A stretch of DNA of 64,000 nt from an uncultured Acetatifactor sp. (GTDB lineage: Bacteria; Bacillota; Clostridia; Lachnospirales; Lachnospiraceae). The notes beneath the pieces are model-generated. The model ran no database searches and had not been told where the DNA came from. It worked only from the letters and a program-made list of their open reading frames with translations. Below are positions 1-8,715 of the stretch, in pieces (within the stretch, counting starts at the first letter, position 1; every line of letters begins with the position of its first letter). Location: the NCBI GenBank assembly GCA_934402315.1, contig CAKRTS010000009.1, forward strand, positions 1 to 64,000, written 5' to 3'. Both the position numbers and the translations under genes were made by a program.

Positions 1-1538
1 TCTCCAAACTCCACATCAATGTGGATATAACTGTCGGCTTTTTTGTGGGATAAAAGAACTACCGTCTCCACATGCACCGTCATCCCGAACTGGTCTACTC
101 CCCGGATCCGCTTTACCTCATACCCGCCGTCGCAGAGGATGCGCAGGTCGCGGGCGAGGGTCGCGGAATCGCAGCTGACATAAACGATGCGGCTTGGCTG
201 CATCTTGAGCATGGTGGCAAGGCACGCCTCGTCGCAGCCCTTGCGGGGCGGATCGACCACAATAACATCAGGATGACGCATGTCTGCCCCATCGGTGTCC
301 GCCGGGGATGCGACTGCGCCAGCTGTCACATTGGGAACTTCAACCGCGCCCTCCGGCTCACGCTGCTCGTAAAATGCCGGCAGAACCTCCTCCGCCTTGC
401 CAACATAAAATTCCGCATTTTGAATGCCATTTCTCTGCGCATTCGCCTTGGCATCCTCGATCGCCTGCGGAATGATCTCGACACCGTAAACCTTCTTCGC
501 GCTTCCCGCGAGGAAAAGCGAAATCGTGCCGATGCCGCAGTAGAGATCCCAGACGGTCTCCTGCCCGGTCAGCCCCGCGTATTCCAGCGCCAGACTGTAG
601 AGCTTTTCCGTCTGTACCGGATTGACCTGATAGAAGGATAACGGCGAAATGGCAAAGGTCAGCTCGTGCCCGGTGAAAGGATAGCCAGTTTTCTGCATGC
701 CGCGGACATGAATGGTGTCGGAAATCGTGTCCTTTCCCCATAATGTGTGGATTTCCTTACCCATAATGACATTCGTTCTTTCCCTGTTGATGCTGATTGA
801 CACGCTTGTCATATTTGGAATATCCGTCAATCGGCTGAGGAGCTTTTCCTGATTGGGAAGGGTTTTCTTATCCGAGTTCACAACCAGACAGACCATAATC
901 TCCCCGCTCGTAAAGCCTTTGCGGATCAGCACATGACGGATCAGTCCCTGTCCTGTCAGCTCGTTATAGGCGCTGACGTGGTTTTCCCGCATATACTCCA
1001 GAATCCGCTCCAAAATTTCCTTATTCTCCGATACGCCGAGCGCACAGTCCGTGTTGGCAATGATGGAGTGCGTTCTTCCGGCATAGAACCCGGTGATAGG
1101 GTTCCCATCCTTATCGGTGCCGACCGGGTATTGTGCCTTGTTCCGGTAATGCCATGGCTCGTCCATGCCGACGATCGGCTCCATTCTCTCATCGACATAT
1201 CCTGCATCGAAGCCTCCGATACGGATGAGATTATTGCGAATCTTATTCTGCTTGAACTGTAGCTGCTTTTCGTAAGAAAGTGACTGCAGCTGGCAGCCGC
1301 CGCACTGCCTGTAATAACGGCACTTGGGCTCCACACGAAAAGGAGAAGGTGTCTCCACCTTCTCTAATCTTGCGTAGGCATAATTTTTCTTACACTTTAA
1401 AATCTTGGCAAGAACAGTATCTCCGGGAACCGCATCCTTGACAAAGAGCGTAAAGCCTTCTACCTTGCCGATTCCCTCCCCCTCTGTACCGATGTCCTCG
1501 ATTTTAACCGACACTGTCTCATTTTTCTGAAATTCCAT
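1..1538 (-). CDS. rlmD: 23S rRNA (uracil-5-)-methyltransferase, RlmD/RumA type (3' end outside window)
   Basis: SAM-dependent methyltransferase that makes 5-methyluridine in 23S rRNA. The minus strand read from ATG at 1538 opens with a TRAM-like beta-barrel. Then come iron-sulfur cysteines (CRYYRQCGGC, with a fourth Cys in the later DCALG), the SAM-fold motif DLYCGIGTISLF, the DPPRKGCD motif and the catalytic-Cys motif VSCDSATLARD. The reading frame is open to the window edge, so the C-terminus is missing. An Ala/Asp/Pro-rich stretch of about 25 residues (near 285-360) sits just before the DPPRKG strand and looks like a lineage insert. It follows the OB/HD gene by 10 bp on the same strand, so the two are probably co-transcribed. 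The paralogue RlmCD cannot be excluded. Confidence 0.9.
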   Translation of the reverse strand, partial: MEFQKNETVSVKIEDIGTEGEGIGKVEGFTLFVKDAVPGDTVLAKILKCKKNYAYARLEKVETPSPFRVEPKCRYYRQCGGCQLQSLSYEKQLQFKQNKIRNNLIRIGGFDAGYVDERMEPIVGMDEPWHYRNKAQYPVGTDKDGNPITGFYAGRTHSIIANTDCALGVSENKEILERILEYMRENHVSAYNELTGQGLIRHVLIRKGFTSGEIMVCLVVNSDKKTLPNQEKLLSRLTDIPNMTSVSISINRERTNVIMGKEIHTLWGKDTISDTIHVRGMQKTGYPFTGHELTFAISPLSFYQVNPVQTEKLYSLALEYAGLTGQETVWDLYCGIGTISLFLAGSAKKVYGVEIIPQAIEDAKANAQRNGIQNAEFYVGKAEEVLPAFYEQREPEGAVEVPNVTAGAVASPADTDGADMRHPDVIVVDPPRKGCDEACLATMLKMQPSRIVYVSCDSATLARDLRILCDGGYEVKRIRGVDQFGMTVHVETVVLLSHKKADSYIHIDVEFG

Positions 1539-1548
1539 AGCCACCTCT

Positions 1549-2499
1549 TCAATTACCGCTCTTCGTGCTCCTGAGATTCGATTCAAACAGTCTGCTGTAA
1601 CCGAACCAGCCCGTATTGTCACTATTATTTTCCAGAATTTCCTTAAAGGTTTCCAGCTTGGCATCCGTGTCATCCGCATGGTTCAAGGCAAGCGCCTCGA
1701 TCAGTGCCGGAATTTTCGGAGAACCGAATTCATATTTTCCGTGATGCGCCAGAATGCAATGCTGCAGTTCCGACAGCACACCGTGAGGAAATCCGTCAAT
1801 CTTTGCGGCTCTCTCTGCCACCATCTGCGCTCCCATGACAATATGTCCTAACAGCTGTCCGTCATCCGTATAATCATTTTCAGGAAACGGCGAAATCTCC
1901 TTTGTCTTACCGATGTCGTGGCACATAGCCGCGGTGAGGAGTAAATCCCTGTTCAGGACAGGGTACGCACTGCAATAGTAATCGCAGAGCTTCGTAACGC
2001 TCAATGTATGCTCCAGCAGTCCGCCGACAAAACCGTGATGCACCGTCTTTGCAGCGGAGGATTTCTTAAACGCTTTTGCAAATGCCTCATCTTCTACAAA
2101 GAATGCATTCAAAAGCTTTTGCAGATAAGGATTCTTAATGCTCTTAATCAGTCCCAGCAATTCCTCATACATTCCGTTAATATCCTTAGAGCTTACCGGA
2201 AGGTAGTCCGACGGCTCATATTCCTCTTCACGGCAGACACGGATGCGCTTGACACTGATCTGGAGAGACCCTTGAAAATTATTCACATCTCCGTAAACCT
2301 CTATGTAGTCCAGAGTATCGTAATCTCCGATCCCCGGGTTATTCGGCTCCCAGACCTTTGCGTCTATCGTTCCCGTCTTGTCCTGCAGAACAACGCTCTC
2401 ATAAGGCTTTCCGTTCTTTGTCACAGCCGCCTGCTTATGCTTGCAGAGATATATATCAAATACTCTGTCTCCCTCTTTCAAATCCTTAATGTACTTCAT
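1549..2499 (-). CDS. OB-fold/HD-domain protein, YhaM-like 3'-5' exoribonuclease family
   Basis: A 316-residue protein with an N-terminal OB-fold (about residues 5-95, nucleic-acid-binding type) and a C-terminal HD metal phosphohydrolase domain. The metal-binding histidines are visible in HHGFVGGLLEHT (H154/H155, H164) and CHDIGK (H194-D195), with a later LAHHGK. This architecture is that of B. subtilis YhaM, a 3'-5' exonuclease; the activity here is inferred from family. The start is set at 2499 because GGAGGG lies 5-6 bases before that ATG, whereas an in-frame ATG at 2511 is part of the ribosome site itself. It is the upstream partner of rlmD. Confidence 0.85.
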   Translation of the reverse strand: MKYIKDLKEGDRVFDIYLCKHKQAAVTKNGKPYESVVLQDKTGTIDAKVWEPNNPGIGDYDTLDYIEVYGDVNNFQGSLQISVKRIRVCREEEYEPSDYLPVSSKDINGMYEELLGLIKSIKNPYLQKLLNAFFVEDEAFAKAFKKSSAAKTVHHGFVGGLLEHTLSVTKLCDYYCSAYPVLNRDLLLTAAMCHDIGKTKEISPFPENDYTDDGQLLGHIVMGAQMVAERAAKIDGFPHGVLSELQHCILAHHGKYEFGSPKIPALIEALALNHADDTDAKLETFKEILENNSDNTGWFGYSRLFESNLRSTKSGN

Positions 2500-2686
2500 C
2501 TTTCCCTCCATAATTATTTCTTTTCATAGGCATTTGCAAAACTCAAAATTTCCACTAACAGCTGTACAGAATGCATATGACCATGATATTGTGGTCAAAA
2601 GCTCCGATAGGCTGTAATTGTCCGAATTGTTTGAATGTGTAGGAACCTCTAGTTGTGCTTAGTGGTGACCAAAGAGCGTTATGAGC

Positions 2687-2726
2687 AAAAATCCGCCTGT
2701 TTGAGCGCAGCGAGTTAAGGATTTTT
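2687..2726. terminator. Hairpin with A-tract and T-tract arms, terminator-like on both strands
   Basis: The arms AAAAATCC (2687-2694) and GGATTTTT (2719-2726) are perfect inverted repeats around a 24-base loop that can itself pair in part. On the minus strand it could end transcripts leaving the HtrA-like gene before the OB/HD gene. The long loop makes it a weaker candidate than a compact terminator. Confidence 0.4.
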
Positions 2727-2820
2727 GTGAATGTACTTAGCTGTTTGATCAACACTTAGCATAACTTGGTTCCGAAACCCTGAAAACAATTCAGACAATT
2801 TCAGACAGATGCGGCTTTTG

Positions 2821-2866
2821 CGTCACGTTGCCTGCGGTGGTCTATGCATTTTGCGCAGCGTCACTT
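2821..2866 (-). repeat. Partial copy of the origin-region palindromic repeat
   Basis: Read on the minus strand, this stretch starts AAGTGACGCTGCGCA and continues ATGCATAGACCACCGCAGG, closely matching the left end of the 158-bp repeats at 44164 and 48130. The match stops after about 38 bases and the right-hand part is absent. It is a truncated copy about 41 kb from the others, so the family is interspersed rather than confined to the origin. Confidence 0.6.
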
Positions 2867-2894
2867 ACAGAAGTCTGAGTTTCGCAAATGCCTC

Positions 2895-4232
2895 TTATTC
2901 CATCTTTTCTCCAACCTCGATCGCAAAATTCATTTCCTTAAACTCATCCTGAACCTTCCTCATGACCGTTATGTTAATGGTCTGTCCCGGTTCCAGCATC
3001 ATCAAGGCGTTGGAGTAATCGTTAAAAATGACAACGTTTCTGCCGCCGATGTTCGTAATGACGTCTCCCTGCTGGATGCCCGCCAGCATTGCAGGGGAAT
3101 CCATATCGACCTTCTTCACAAATGCTCCCTGCGGCACTCCCAGCTCTGTGTTGATGTCCGCGGAAACCGTCACCCCGCTGATTCCCAGATAGGGCACGGC
3201 ATTTCCGTTCGAGAGCTTCTCCATGATCCTGCGCAGATCCGTTATTCCGTAGGCATAGATCACATTTTTTACATCCGACCCGGTTTTGTTCTCCGTAATC
3301 ACGCCAACGATCTGACCCTCCAGATCAAAGAGCACACCACTTGCATTCTGACTGCCATTGATGTCCGTCTGAAGGATTCTGTAGGTTCTGTCGATCGCCG
3401 AATAGATATGGCTCGATGACGTAATCATGCCATAACCGACAGAATTACTGATTCCCATCGGGCTTCCCATGGCGATCACCGGTATGCCTGTCATGTTATT
3501 ACTGTTGGCGGAGCCCAGCACCGGATAAACAAGCTCTTCCTTGTTGACACTGTCCGGAATATCTGTCAATGCCACAGCCAGAATTGCAAGACCGGTACTG
3601 CTGTCCTGCTGTTTTATGGATGCGTTCACCTGTGCACCGTTGTAAAAGGTGAGCGTGAGACTTTCCGCAGAGCGCAGAAGCCCTGCTGCCGTCAGCACGA
3701 GCAGCTCCTTCCCATTGTCCGTAATGATAACGCCTGCCGTCTGGTTCTTGCTTTCCTGAACATTATTGAACCAGTCAATGTTGGACGTCACCGCCGTCAC
3801 TGTGACAATATATCTGTTCAGCTCCGTCGTGTAATCGGACATGGCGGTATAGAGCTGCTTGTAATTATCCTTATCCAGCACAACCCCGGAAAGAATGTCC
3901 TCGATCTGCTGTTTATCCAGCACCACATCCTGCGGTTCCGGCGTCGGTGTCGGTGTCTCCGCAGGCGGAAGGTTTTCCGCAAGCATATCCTCCGGGGACA
4001 TCTCCTGCTGATCCTCCGGGAACACCACAATCTGCGGTTCTTCCTCTGGGTACAGCCAGTTATTGATCAAGGGCTCCAGTACAAGAAAGGTCACACACGC
4101 GATCAGACCGAAGATCACCGCCATCGATGCCGTAATGATCGTTCTGCGGAGCAGCTTTTTCCTGTTCACCGGTCGTTCCTTGATCTTTTCTATCATAAAG
4201 TCGCTCTGGTTATTCTGTTCTTTTTCCGGCAT
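2895..4232 (-). CDS. HtrA/DegP-like membrane protein with PDZ domain, catalytic triad lost
   Basis: A 445-residue protein: short cytoplasmic N-terminus, one membrane span (about 31-53), a Pro/Thr/Glu-rich linker (about 85-102), a trypsin-like S1C fold (about 135-340) and a C-terminal PDZ domain (about 345-440). The fold is recognisable from AGVII, VIAMGSPMG, ILQTDING and GQIVGVIT. Each catalytic position is changed. The TNNHVV histidine is Gly184 (LTAAGLL), the TDLAVL aspartate is Gly214 (STGLAIL), and the GNSGG serine is Ala297 (NASGVL). I infer a non-proteolytic extracytoplasmic scaffold or peptide sensor acting through its PDZ domain. Sequencing error is unlikely because the frame is intact and all three sites differ. 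Confidence 0.85.
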   Translation of the reverse strand: MPEKEQNNQSDFMIEKIKERPVNRKKLLRRTIITASMAVIFGLIACVTFLVLEPLINNWLYPEEEPQIVVFPEDQQEMSPEDMLAENLPPAETPTPTPEPQDVVLDKQQIEDILSGVVLDKDNYKQLYTAMSDYTTELNRYIVTVTAVTSNIDWFNNVQESKNQTAGVIITDNGKELLVLTAAGLLRSAESLTLTFYNGAQVNASIKQQDSSTGLAILAVALTDIPDSVNKEELVYPVLGSANSNNMTGIPVIAMGSPMGISNSVGYGMITSSSHIYSAIDRTYRILQTDINGSQNASGVLFDLEGQIVGVITENKTGSDVKNVIYAYGITDLRRIMEKLSNGNAVPYLGISGVTVSADINTELGVPQGAFVKKVDMDSPAMLAGIQQGDVITNIGGRNVVIFNDYSNALMMLEPGQTINITVMRKVQDEFKEMNFAIEVGEKME

Positions 4233-4287
4233 AGATTCTCCTCTCCCAGCCCCTTAAGTATACAGAATCAATGTAAAAAAGTAAAGG

Positions 4288-5490
4288 TCAGCCTGCACTC
4301 TGACGCTTTGCGCCATCCTTGCCGCACAGCACAATTCCGACCAGTAAAAGGAGAGGGAAACAGATCGCCGCCAGAATCCCCTTCTTGAGGTCGTCGCCGA
4401 AAGCGCTCGAGACCATGCCGACCACCGTCGGCCCGCCGGAGCAGCCGAGATCACCCGCCAGCGCCATCAGGGCAAACATTGCCGTTCCGCCGTTTTTCAT
4501 CGCCTTTGAAGCCTTGCTGAAGGTTCCCGGCCACATGATTCCCACCGAAAGACCGCACACAGCACAACCGACCAGACCGAAAACCGACCCCGGAACCAAC
4601 GAAATACAAAGGTACGAGATCATGCAGAGAATGCTGCTGCCGATCATAAACCGGTCGAGATCAAGCTTATCTCCCCACTTTCCGTAAAAAGCCCTCGACG
4701 TTCCCATGAGCACGGCAAAGGACATAGGCCCCGCCAGATCGCCGACCGTCTTGCTGACGCCAAGTCCTTTCTCGGCAAAGGTAGATGCCCACTGGCTCAC
4801 CGCCTGCTCGCTCGCACCGGCACACAGCATCATCAGCATAAATACCCAGAATATCTTCTGCTTTGCAAGATCCTTTATGGTAAGTCCCTTCTCTCCCTCC
4901 TCGATCAGCGGAGCGATTGGTACCTTTGTAAACACCAGACTGTTGCAGAGCGGAACCAGCGCCCAGATCACCGCGAGAATCTTCCAGTTATGAATGCCGA
5001 ATACCGCAAAGAAGATTGTGGAAATTAGGACAACGCCGACATGCCCCCAGCAATAGAAGGAATGCAGCATACTCATCGCCGCTTCCTTATTGTCCGAGGG
5101 ACATGCCTCCACAACGGGACTCACCAGAACTTCCAGCAGTCCGCCGCCAATGGCATAGACTGTCACAGAGATCAGAATGCCCACAAACGGGTCCGGCAGA
5201 AGCTCCGGCAGGAATGCCAGCGAGGCAAGCCCGACCATCGCCAGAATGTGCGCAAGAATCATGGATGCCCTGTAACCGATCCTGTCGACAAAAGTAACGG
5301 AAACCAGATCAACGATCAGCTGCAGCCCGAAGTTGAAGGTAATCAGCATTGTAATTTTCGAGAGCGGAATATCATATGTGCTCTGAAACGTCAGAAAGAG
5401 CAGCGGCGCAAAATTGTTGACGATCGCCTGCACAATATACGCGATAAAACACGCTGTGATAGTTTGTTTGTAATTGATTTTCCCGGACAT
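4288..5490 (-). CDS. Major facilitator superfamily transporter
   Basis: A 400-residue polytopic protein with about 12 predicted membrane spans and an MFS loop between spans 2 and 3 (FVDRIGYRASM). A charged central loop (KVPIAPLIEEGEKGLTIKDL) separates two six-span halves. It resembles sugar/fucose-permease-like or uncharacterised clostridial MFS carriers; the substrate cannot be told from sequence. It stands alone on the minus strand, 55 bp upstream of the HtrA-like gene and divergent from mutS2. A ribosome site (AAAGGAG) precedes the ATG at 5490. Confidence 0.85.
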   Translation of the reverse strand: MSGKINYKQTITACFIAYIVQAIVNNFAPLLFLTFQSTYDIPLSKITMLITFNFGLQLIVDLVSVTFVDRIGYRASMILAHILAMVGLASLAFLPELLPDPFVGILISVTVYAIGGGLLEVLVSPVVEACPSDNKEAAMSMLHSFYCWGHVGVVLISTIFFAVFGIHNWKILAVIWALVPLCNSLVFTKVPIAPLIEEGEKGLTIKDLAKQKIFWVFMLMMLCAGASEQAVSQWASTFAEKGLGVSKTVGDLAGPMSFAVLMGTSRAFYGKWGDKLDLDRFMIGSSILCMISYLCISLVPGSVFGLVGCAVCGLSVGIMWPGTFSKASKAMKNGGTAMFALMALAGDLGCSGGPTVVGMVSSAFGDDLKKGILAAICFPLLLLVGIVLCGKDGAKRQSAG

Positions 5491-5551
5491 AAAAAAATCT
5501 CCTTTCGTCTTCTCTGATTATTTTATTGAATCGAAGAAAAGTCAAGATATT

Positions 5552-5580
5552 TTGCGTTTTTTTCAGTACTATGCTATACT
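5552..5580 (+). promoter_or_regulatory. Sigma-A-type promoter for mutS2
   Basis: TTGCGT (5552-5557) and TATACT (5575-5580) are separated by 17 bp, 39 bp upstream of the mutS2 ATG. A ribosome site (ATAGGAG) follows. Spacing and -10 match the housekeeping consensus well; the -35 is moderate. Confidence 0.6.
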
Positions 5581-5618
5581 TTTGACATGAGCGTCTTTCA
5601 CGCAGATAGGAGCACTTT

Positions 5619-7997
5619 ATGAATCAGAAGGTTTTAAAAACACTTGAATACAATAAGATCATCGATATGCTGACAGAGAAGGCGGACTCGGAGCCGGGTA
5701 AAAGGCTCTGCCGGAAGCTGCTGCCGTCGACAGACCTTGAGGAAATCGTCAACAGCCAGAAGCTGACCGAGGACGCGCTCGGCAGGCTTTTTAAGGTGGG
5801 AAGCACCTCCTTCGGCAGCAACAGCGACCTGAATTTCTCCATTAAATCACTGGAAATCGGCAGCACTCTGTCCATCGTCGAGCTGATGAAAATCGCATCC
5901 ATGCTGGATAACGTATCCCGCATCAAGACCTACGGAAAAAAGGACAGAGAGGACGCACCGGATGACAGCCTGACCGAATACTTTGAGCAGCTGACCCCTC
6001 TGACCCAGGTGGCAAACGAAATCAACCGCTGCATTCTGGCAGAGGACGAGATCGCCGATGATGCCAGCCCGAAGTTGAAAAGCATCCGCCGCTCCATGCT
6101 GCAGACAAACGAGAAGGTACACTCCCAGCTCAACTCCATGCTGGCGGGAGCCTACCGCACTTACCTGCAGGATGCCGTGATTACCATGCGGAACAACCGC
6201 TACTGTATACCGATCAAGGCGGAGTATAAGGGACAGGTCAACGGTATGATCCACGACCAGTCTGCGACCGGATCGACCTACTTTATCGAGCCTGCGGCAG
6301 TAGTAGAACTGAACAACAAGATCCGAGAGCTGGAGCTGGAGGAAAAGGAAGAGATCGGTGTCATCCTCGCATCCCTCAGCGCAATGGCTGCGGAGCACAC
6401 AGAGGAGCTGTCCGCAAACCAGAAGCTCATGACAGAGCTGGATTTCATCTTTGCCAAGGCAAAGCTTGCCATGGACATGAACGCGACGACACCCATTTTC
6501 AATACAGACCACTATATCAATATCCGCAAGGGACGTCACCCGCTGCTTGACCGGAAAAAGGTCGTTCCGATCGACATCAACCTCGGAAAGGATTTTGACC
6601 TGTTAATCATCACCGGGCCGAACACCGGCGGTAAGACGGTATCCTTGAAAACGGTCGGACTCTTTACCCTGATGGGACAGGCAGGACTGCACATTCCGGC
6701 GCTTGACCGCTCGGAGCTTTCCATTTTTAGCGAGGTTTATGCGGACATCGGAGACGAGCAGAGCATTGAGCAGAGTTTATCCACATTCTCTTCCCATATG
6801 AAGAGCATTGTCCACATTTTAAAGCACGCGGATGCGGATTCCCTGTGTCTTTTCGACGAGCTGGGCGCCGGAACCGATCCGACGGAAGGCGCCGCCCTCG
6901 CAATCGCCATCTTGAACTATCTGCACGACAGAGGGATTCGCACAATGGCGACCACGCACTACAGCGAGCTGAAAATCTATGCACTCTCCACCTCCTTTGT
7001 GGAGAATGCCTGCTGTGAGTTCAGCGTTGAGACCTTACAGCCCACATACCGGCTGCTCATCGGTATTCCCGGAAAGAGTAACGCCTTCGCCATCTCCTCC
7101 AAGCTGGGACTCTCCGACGAGATCATCAACGCCGCCAGAGAACAGATCGGCAACGAGGACAAGAGCTTCGAGGATGTCATTTCCGATCTGGAACAGAGCC
7201 GTATCACGATTGAGAAGGAACAGCGGGAAATTGCGGAATACAAGGAGCGCATCCGCACATTGCAGGAGCAGCTCCAGCAGAAAAACGAAAAGCTGGATCA
7301 GGCGAAGGACCGCATCTTAAGAGAGGCAAACGAGAAAGCAAAGGAGATTCTGCAGGAGGCAAAGGATGTCGCGGATGAGACGATCCGTGATTTCAACAAG
7401 GCGGGAGCCGGAACAGACATCCGAGAGCTGGAAAAGAAGCGCCAGAAGGTCAGGGATAAGATCAACGAGAAAAATGAACGCTTGTCTCTGGGCGCAAATA
7501 AGAAGCAGCCCGAGAAAAAGACTCTTGACCCGAAAAAGCTGAAAAAGGGTGACACCGTAAAGATCGTGTCCATGGGTCTGAAAGGAACCGTCAGCACATT
7601 GCCGGATGCAAAGGGCGCTCTCTTCGTACAATGTGGAATCATGCGCACCCAGACCAACGTAAGGGATCTGGTTCTGGTTGACGAAGCGACTGTAACCACC
7701 CCGACCCTGCAGCGCACCGGAGCGGGCAAGATCAAGATGTCAAAGACGCTCTCCGTCTCCACGGAGATCAATCTTCTCGGCAAAACCGTCGACGAAGCTC
7801 TGTCGGCACTTGACAAGTATCTGGATGATGCTTACCTTGCCCACCTGCCGAGTGTCAGAGTCGTTCACGGCAAGGGCACCGGCGCTCTCCGCAGTGCCGT
7901 CCACAACCATCTGAAACGCCTGAAATACGTCAAAGAATTCCGCCTCGGGGAATACGGAGAGGGAGATGCAGGCGTAACGATCGTCACCTTTAAATAA
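5619..7997 (+). CDS. mutS2: MutS2 / RqcU, MutS-like ATPase with C-terminal Smr domain
   Basis: A 792-residue protein of the MutS2 family, which acts on branched DNA and, in Bacillus, on collided ribosomes. Visible parts: the MutS core and clamp helices (about 1-300), Walker A GPNTGGKT (333-340), Walker B LCLFDELGAGTDPTEG (about 410-425), the signature STFSSHM, a long coiled coil (about 510-640) and a C-terminal Smr domain (about 715-792) with HGKGTGALR. The Smr LDLR motif, linked to nuclease activity, reads INLLG here, so endonuclease activity is doubtful while RNA or ribosome binding may remain. Length is normal for the family. It is followed 16 bp later by a two-component system. Confidence 0.95.
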   Translation: MNQKVLKTLEYNKIIDMLTEKADSEPGKRLCRKLLPSTDLEEIVNSQKLTEDALGRLFKVGSTSFGSNSDLNFSIKSLEIGSTLSIVELMKIASMLDNVSRIKTYGKKDREDAPDDSLTEYFEQLTPLTQVANEINRCILAEDEIADDASPKLKSIRRSMLQTNEKVHSQLNSMLAGAYRTYLQDAVITMRNNRYCIPIKAEYKGQVNGMIHDQSATGSTYFIEPAAVVELNNKIRELELEEKEEIGVILASLSAMAAEHTEELSANQKLMTELDFIFAKAKLAMDMNATTPIFNTDHYINIRKGRHPLLDRKKVVPIDINLGKDFDLLIITGPNTGGKTVSLKTVGLFTLMGQAGLHIPALDRSELSIFSEVYADIGDEQSIEQSLSTFSSHMKSIVHILKHADADSLCLFDELGAGTDPTEGAALAIAILNYLHDRGIRTMATTHYSELKIYALSTSFVENACCEFSVETLQPTYRLLIGIPGKSNAFAISSKLGLSDEIINAAREQIGNEDKSFEDVISDLEQSRITIEKEQREIAEYKERIRTLQEQLQQKNEKLDQAKDRILREANEKAKEILQEAKDVADETIRDFNKAGAGTDIRELEKKRQKVRDKINEKNERLSLGANKKQPEKKTLDPKKLKKGDTVKIVSMGLKGTVSTLPDAKGALFVQCGIMRTQTNVRDLVLVDEATVTTPTLQRTGAGKIKMSKTLSVSTEINLLGKTVDEALSALDKYLDDAYLAHLPSVRVVHGKGTGALRSAVHNHLKRLKYVKEFRLGEYGEGDAGVTIVTFK

Positions 7998-8013
7998 GTA
8001 AGGGAGAATAGAA

Positions 8014-8715
8014 ATGGTAAGTAAACAACGAATTTTAATTGTAGATGATGACAGCAATATCGCGGAGCTGATCTCTCTCTATCTGACGAAGGAATGCTTC
8101 GAGACCTTGATTGTCAACGACGGAGAGTCGGTAATGCCCTCCATGGAGAGCTTTTCGCCGAATCTGATCCTTCTGGACATCATGCTTCCCGGCATGGACG
8201 GTTATCAGGTCTGCCGGGAGGTGCGTGCGAAATACTCCGTTCCAATCATTATGCTGTCCGCAAAGGGCGAGGTCTTTGACAAGGTTCTCGGGCTGGAGCT
8301 GGGCGCGGATGATTATATCGAGAAGCCTTTTGATTCCAAGGAGCTGGTTGCCAGGGTAAAGGCTGTTCTGCGCCGCTATAAGCCGGCAACCGCCGCTCCC
8401 GAAAATCCGGATGACAAATGCGTGGAATACGCTGACCTCTCGATCAATCTGACGAACTATTCCGTGGTTTACCTCGGTGAGACGATCGACATGCCGCCGA
8501 AGGAGCTCGAACTTCTCTATTTCCTCGCTTCTTCCCCGAACCATGTCTTCACGAGAGAGCAGCTGCTCGACCAGATATGGGGCTATGAATACATCGGAGA
8601 TACCAGAACCGTTGACGTACATATCAAGCGTCTCCGGGAGAAAATCAAGGATCACGCCAACTGGAAAATCGGCACGATCTGGGGCGTCGGCTATAAATTT
8701 GAGGTAAGAAGCTGA
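8014..8715 (+). CDS. OmpR/PhoB-family response regulator
   Basis: A 233-residue regulator with an N-terminal receiver domain and a C-terminal winged-helix DNA-binding domain. Receiver motifs are the acidic pocket VDDDSN, phospho-acceptor D55 in LLDIMLPGMDG, and the conserved Lys in YIEKPFDSKEL. The output domain has the typical TREQLLDQIWGYEY and RTVDVHIKRLREKI motifs. The stop codon overlaps the kinase start by one base (TGATG), so regulator and kinase are translationally coupled. Target genes are unknown. Confidence 0.92.
   Translation: MVSKQRILIVDDDSNIAELISLYLTKECFETLIVNDGESVMPSMESFSPNLILLDIMLPGMDGYQVCREVRAKYSVPIIMLSAKGEVFDKVLGLELGADDYIEKPFDSKELVARVKAVLRRYKPATAAPENPDDKCVEYADLSINLTNYSVVYLGETIDMPPKELELLYFLASSPNHVFTREQLLDQIWGYEYIGDTRTVDVHIKRLREKIKDHANWKIGTIWGVGYKFEVRS

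Larger units (their letters stand above)
2500..2894. other. 395-bp intergenic region without a convincing gene
   Basis: Lies between the OB/HD gene and the HtrA-like gene, both on the minus strand. A 66-codon frame on the minus strand (2555-2755) has no good ribosome site and no family resemblance, and I do not call it. The stretch holds a terminator-like hairpin (2687-2726) and a fragment of the interspersed repeat found near the origin (2821-2866). The rest could be decayed mobile DNA, but nothing proves it. Confidence 0.5.

Noticed and set aside
2555..2755. 66-codon minus-strand frame in the gap upstream of the HtrA-like gene's neighbour
   Set aside because: No ribosome site, it runs through a terminator-like hairpin, and the protein resembles no family.
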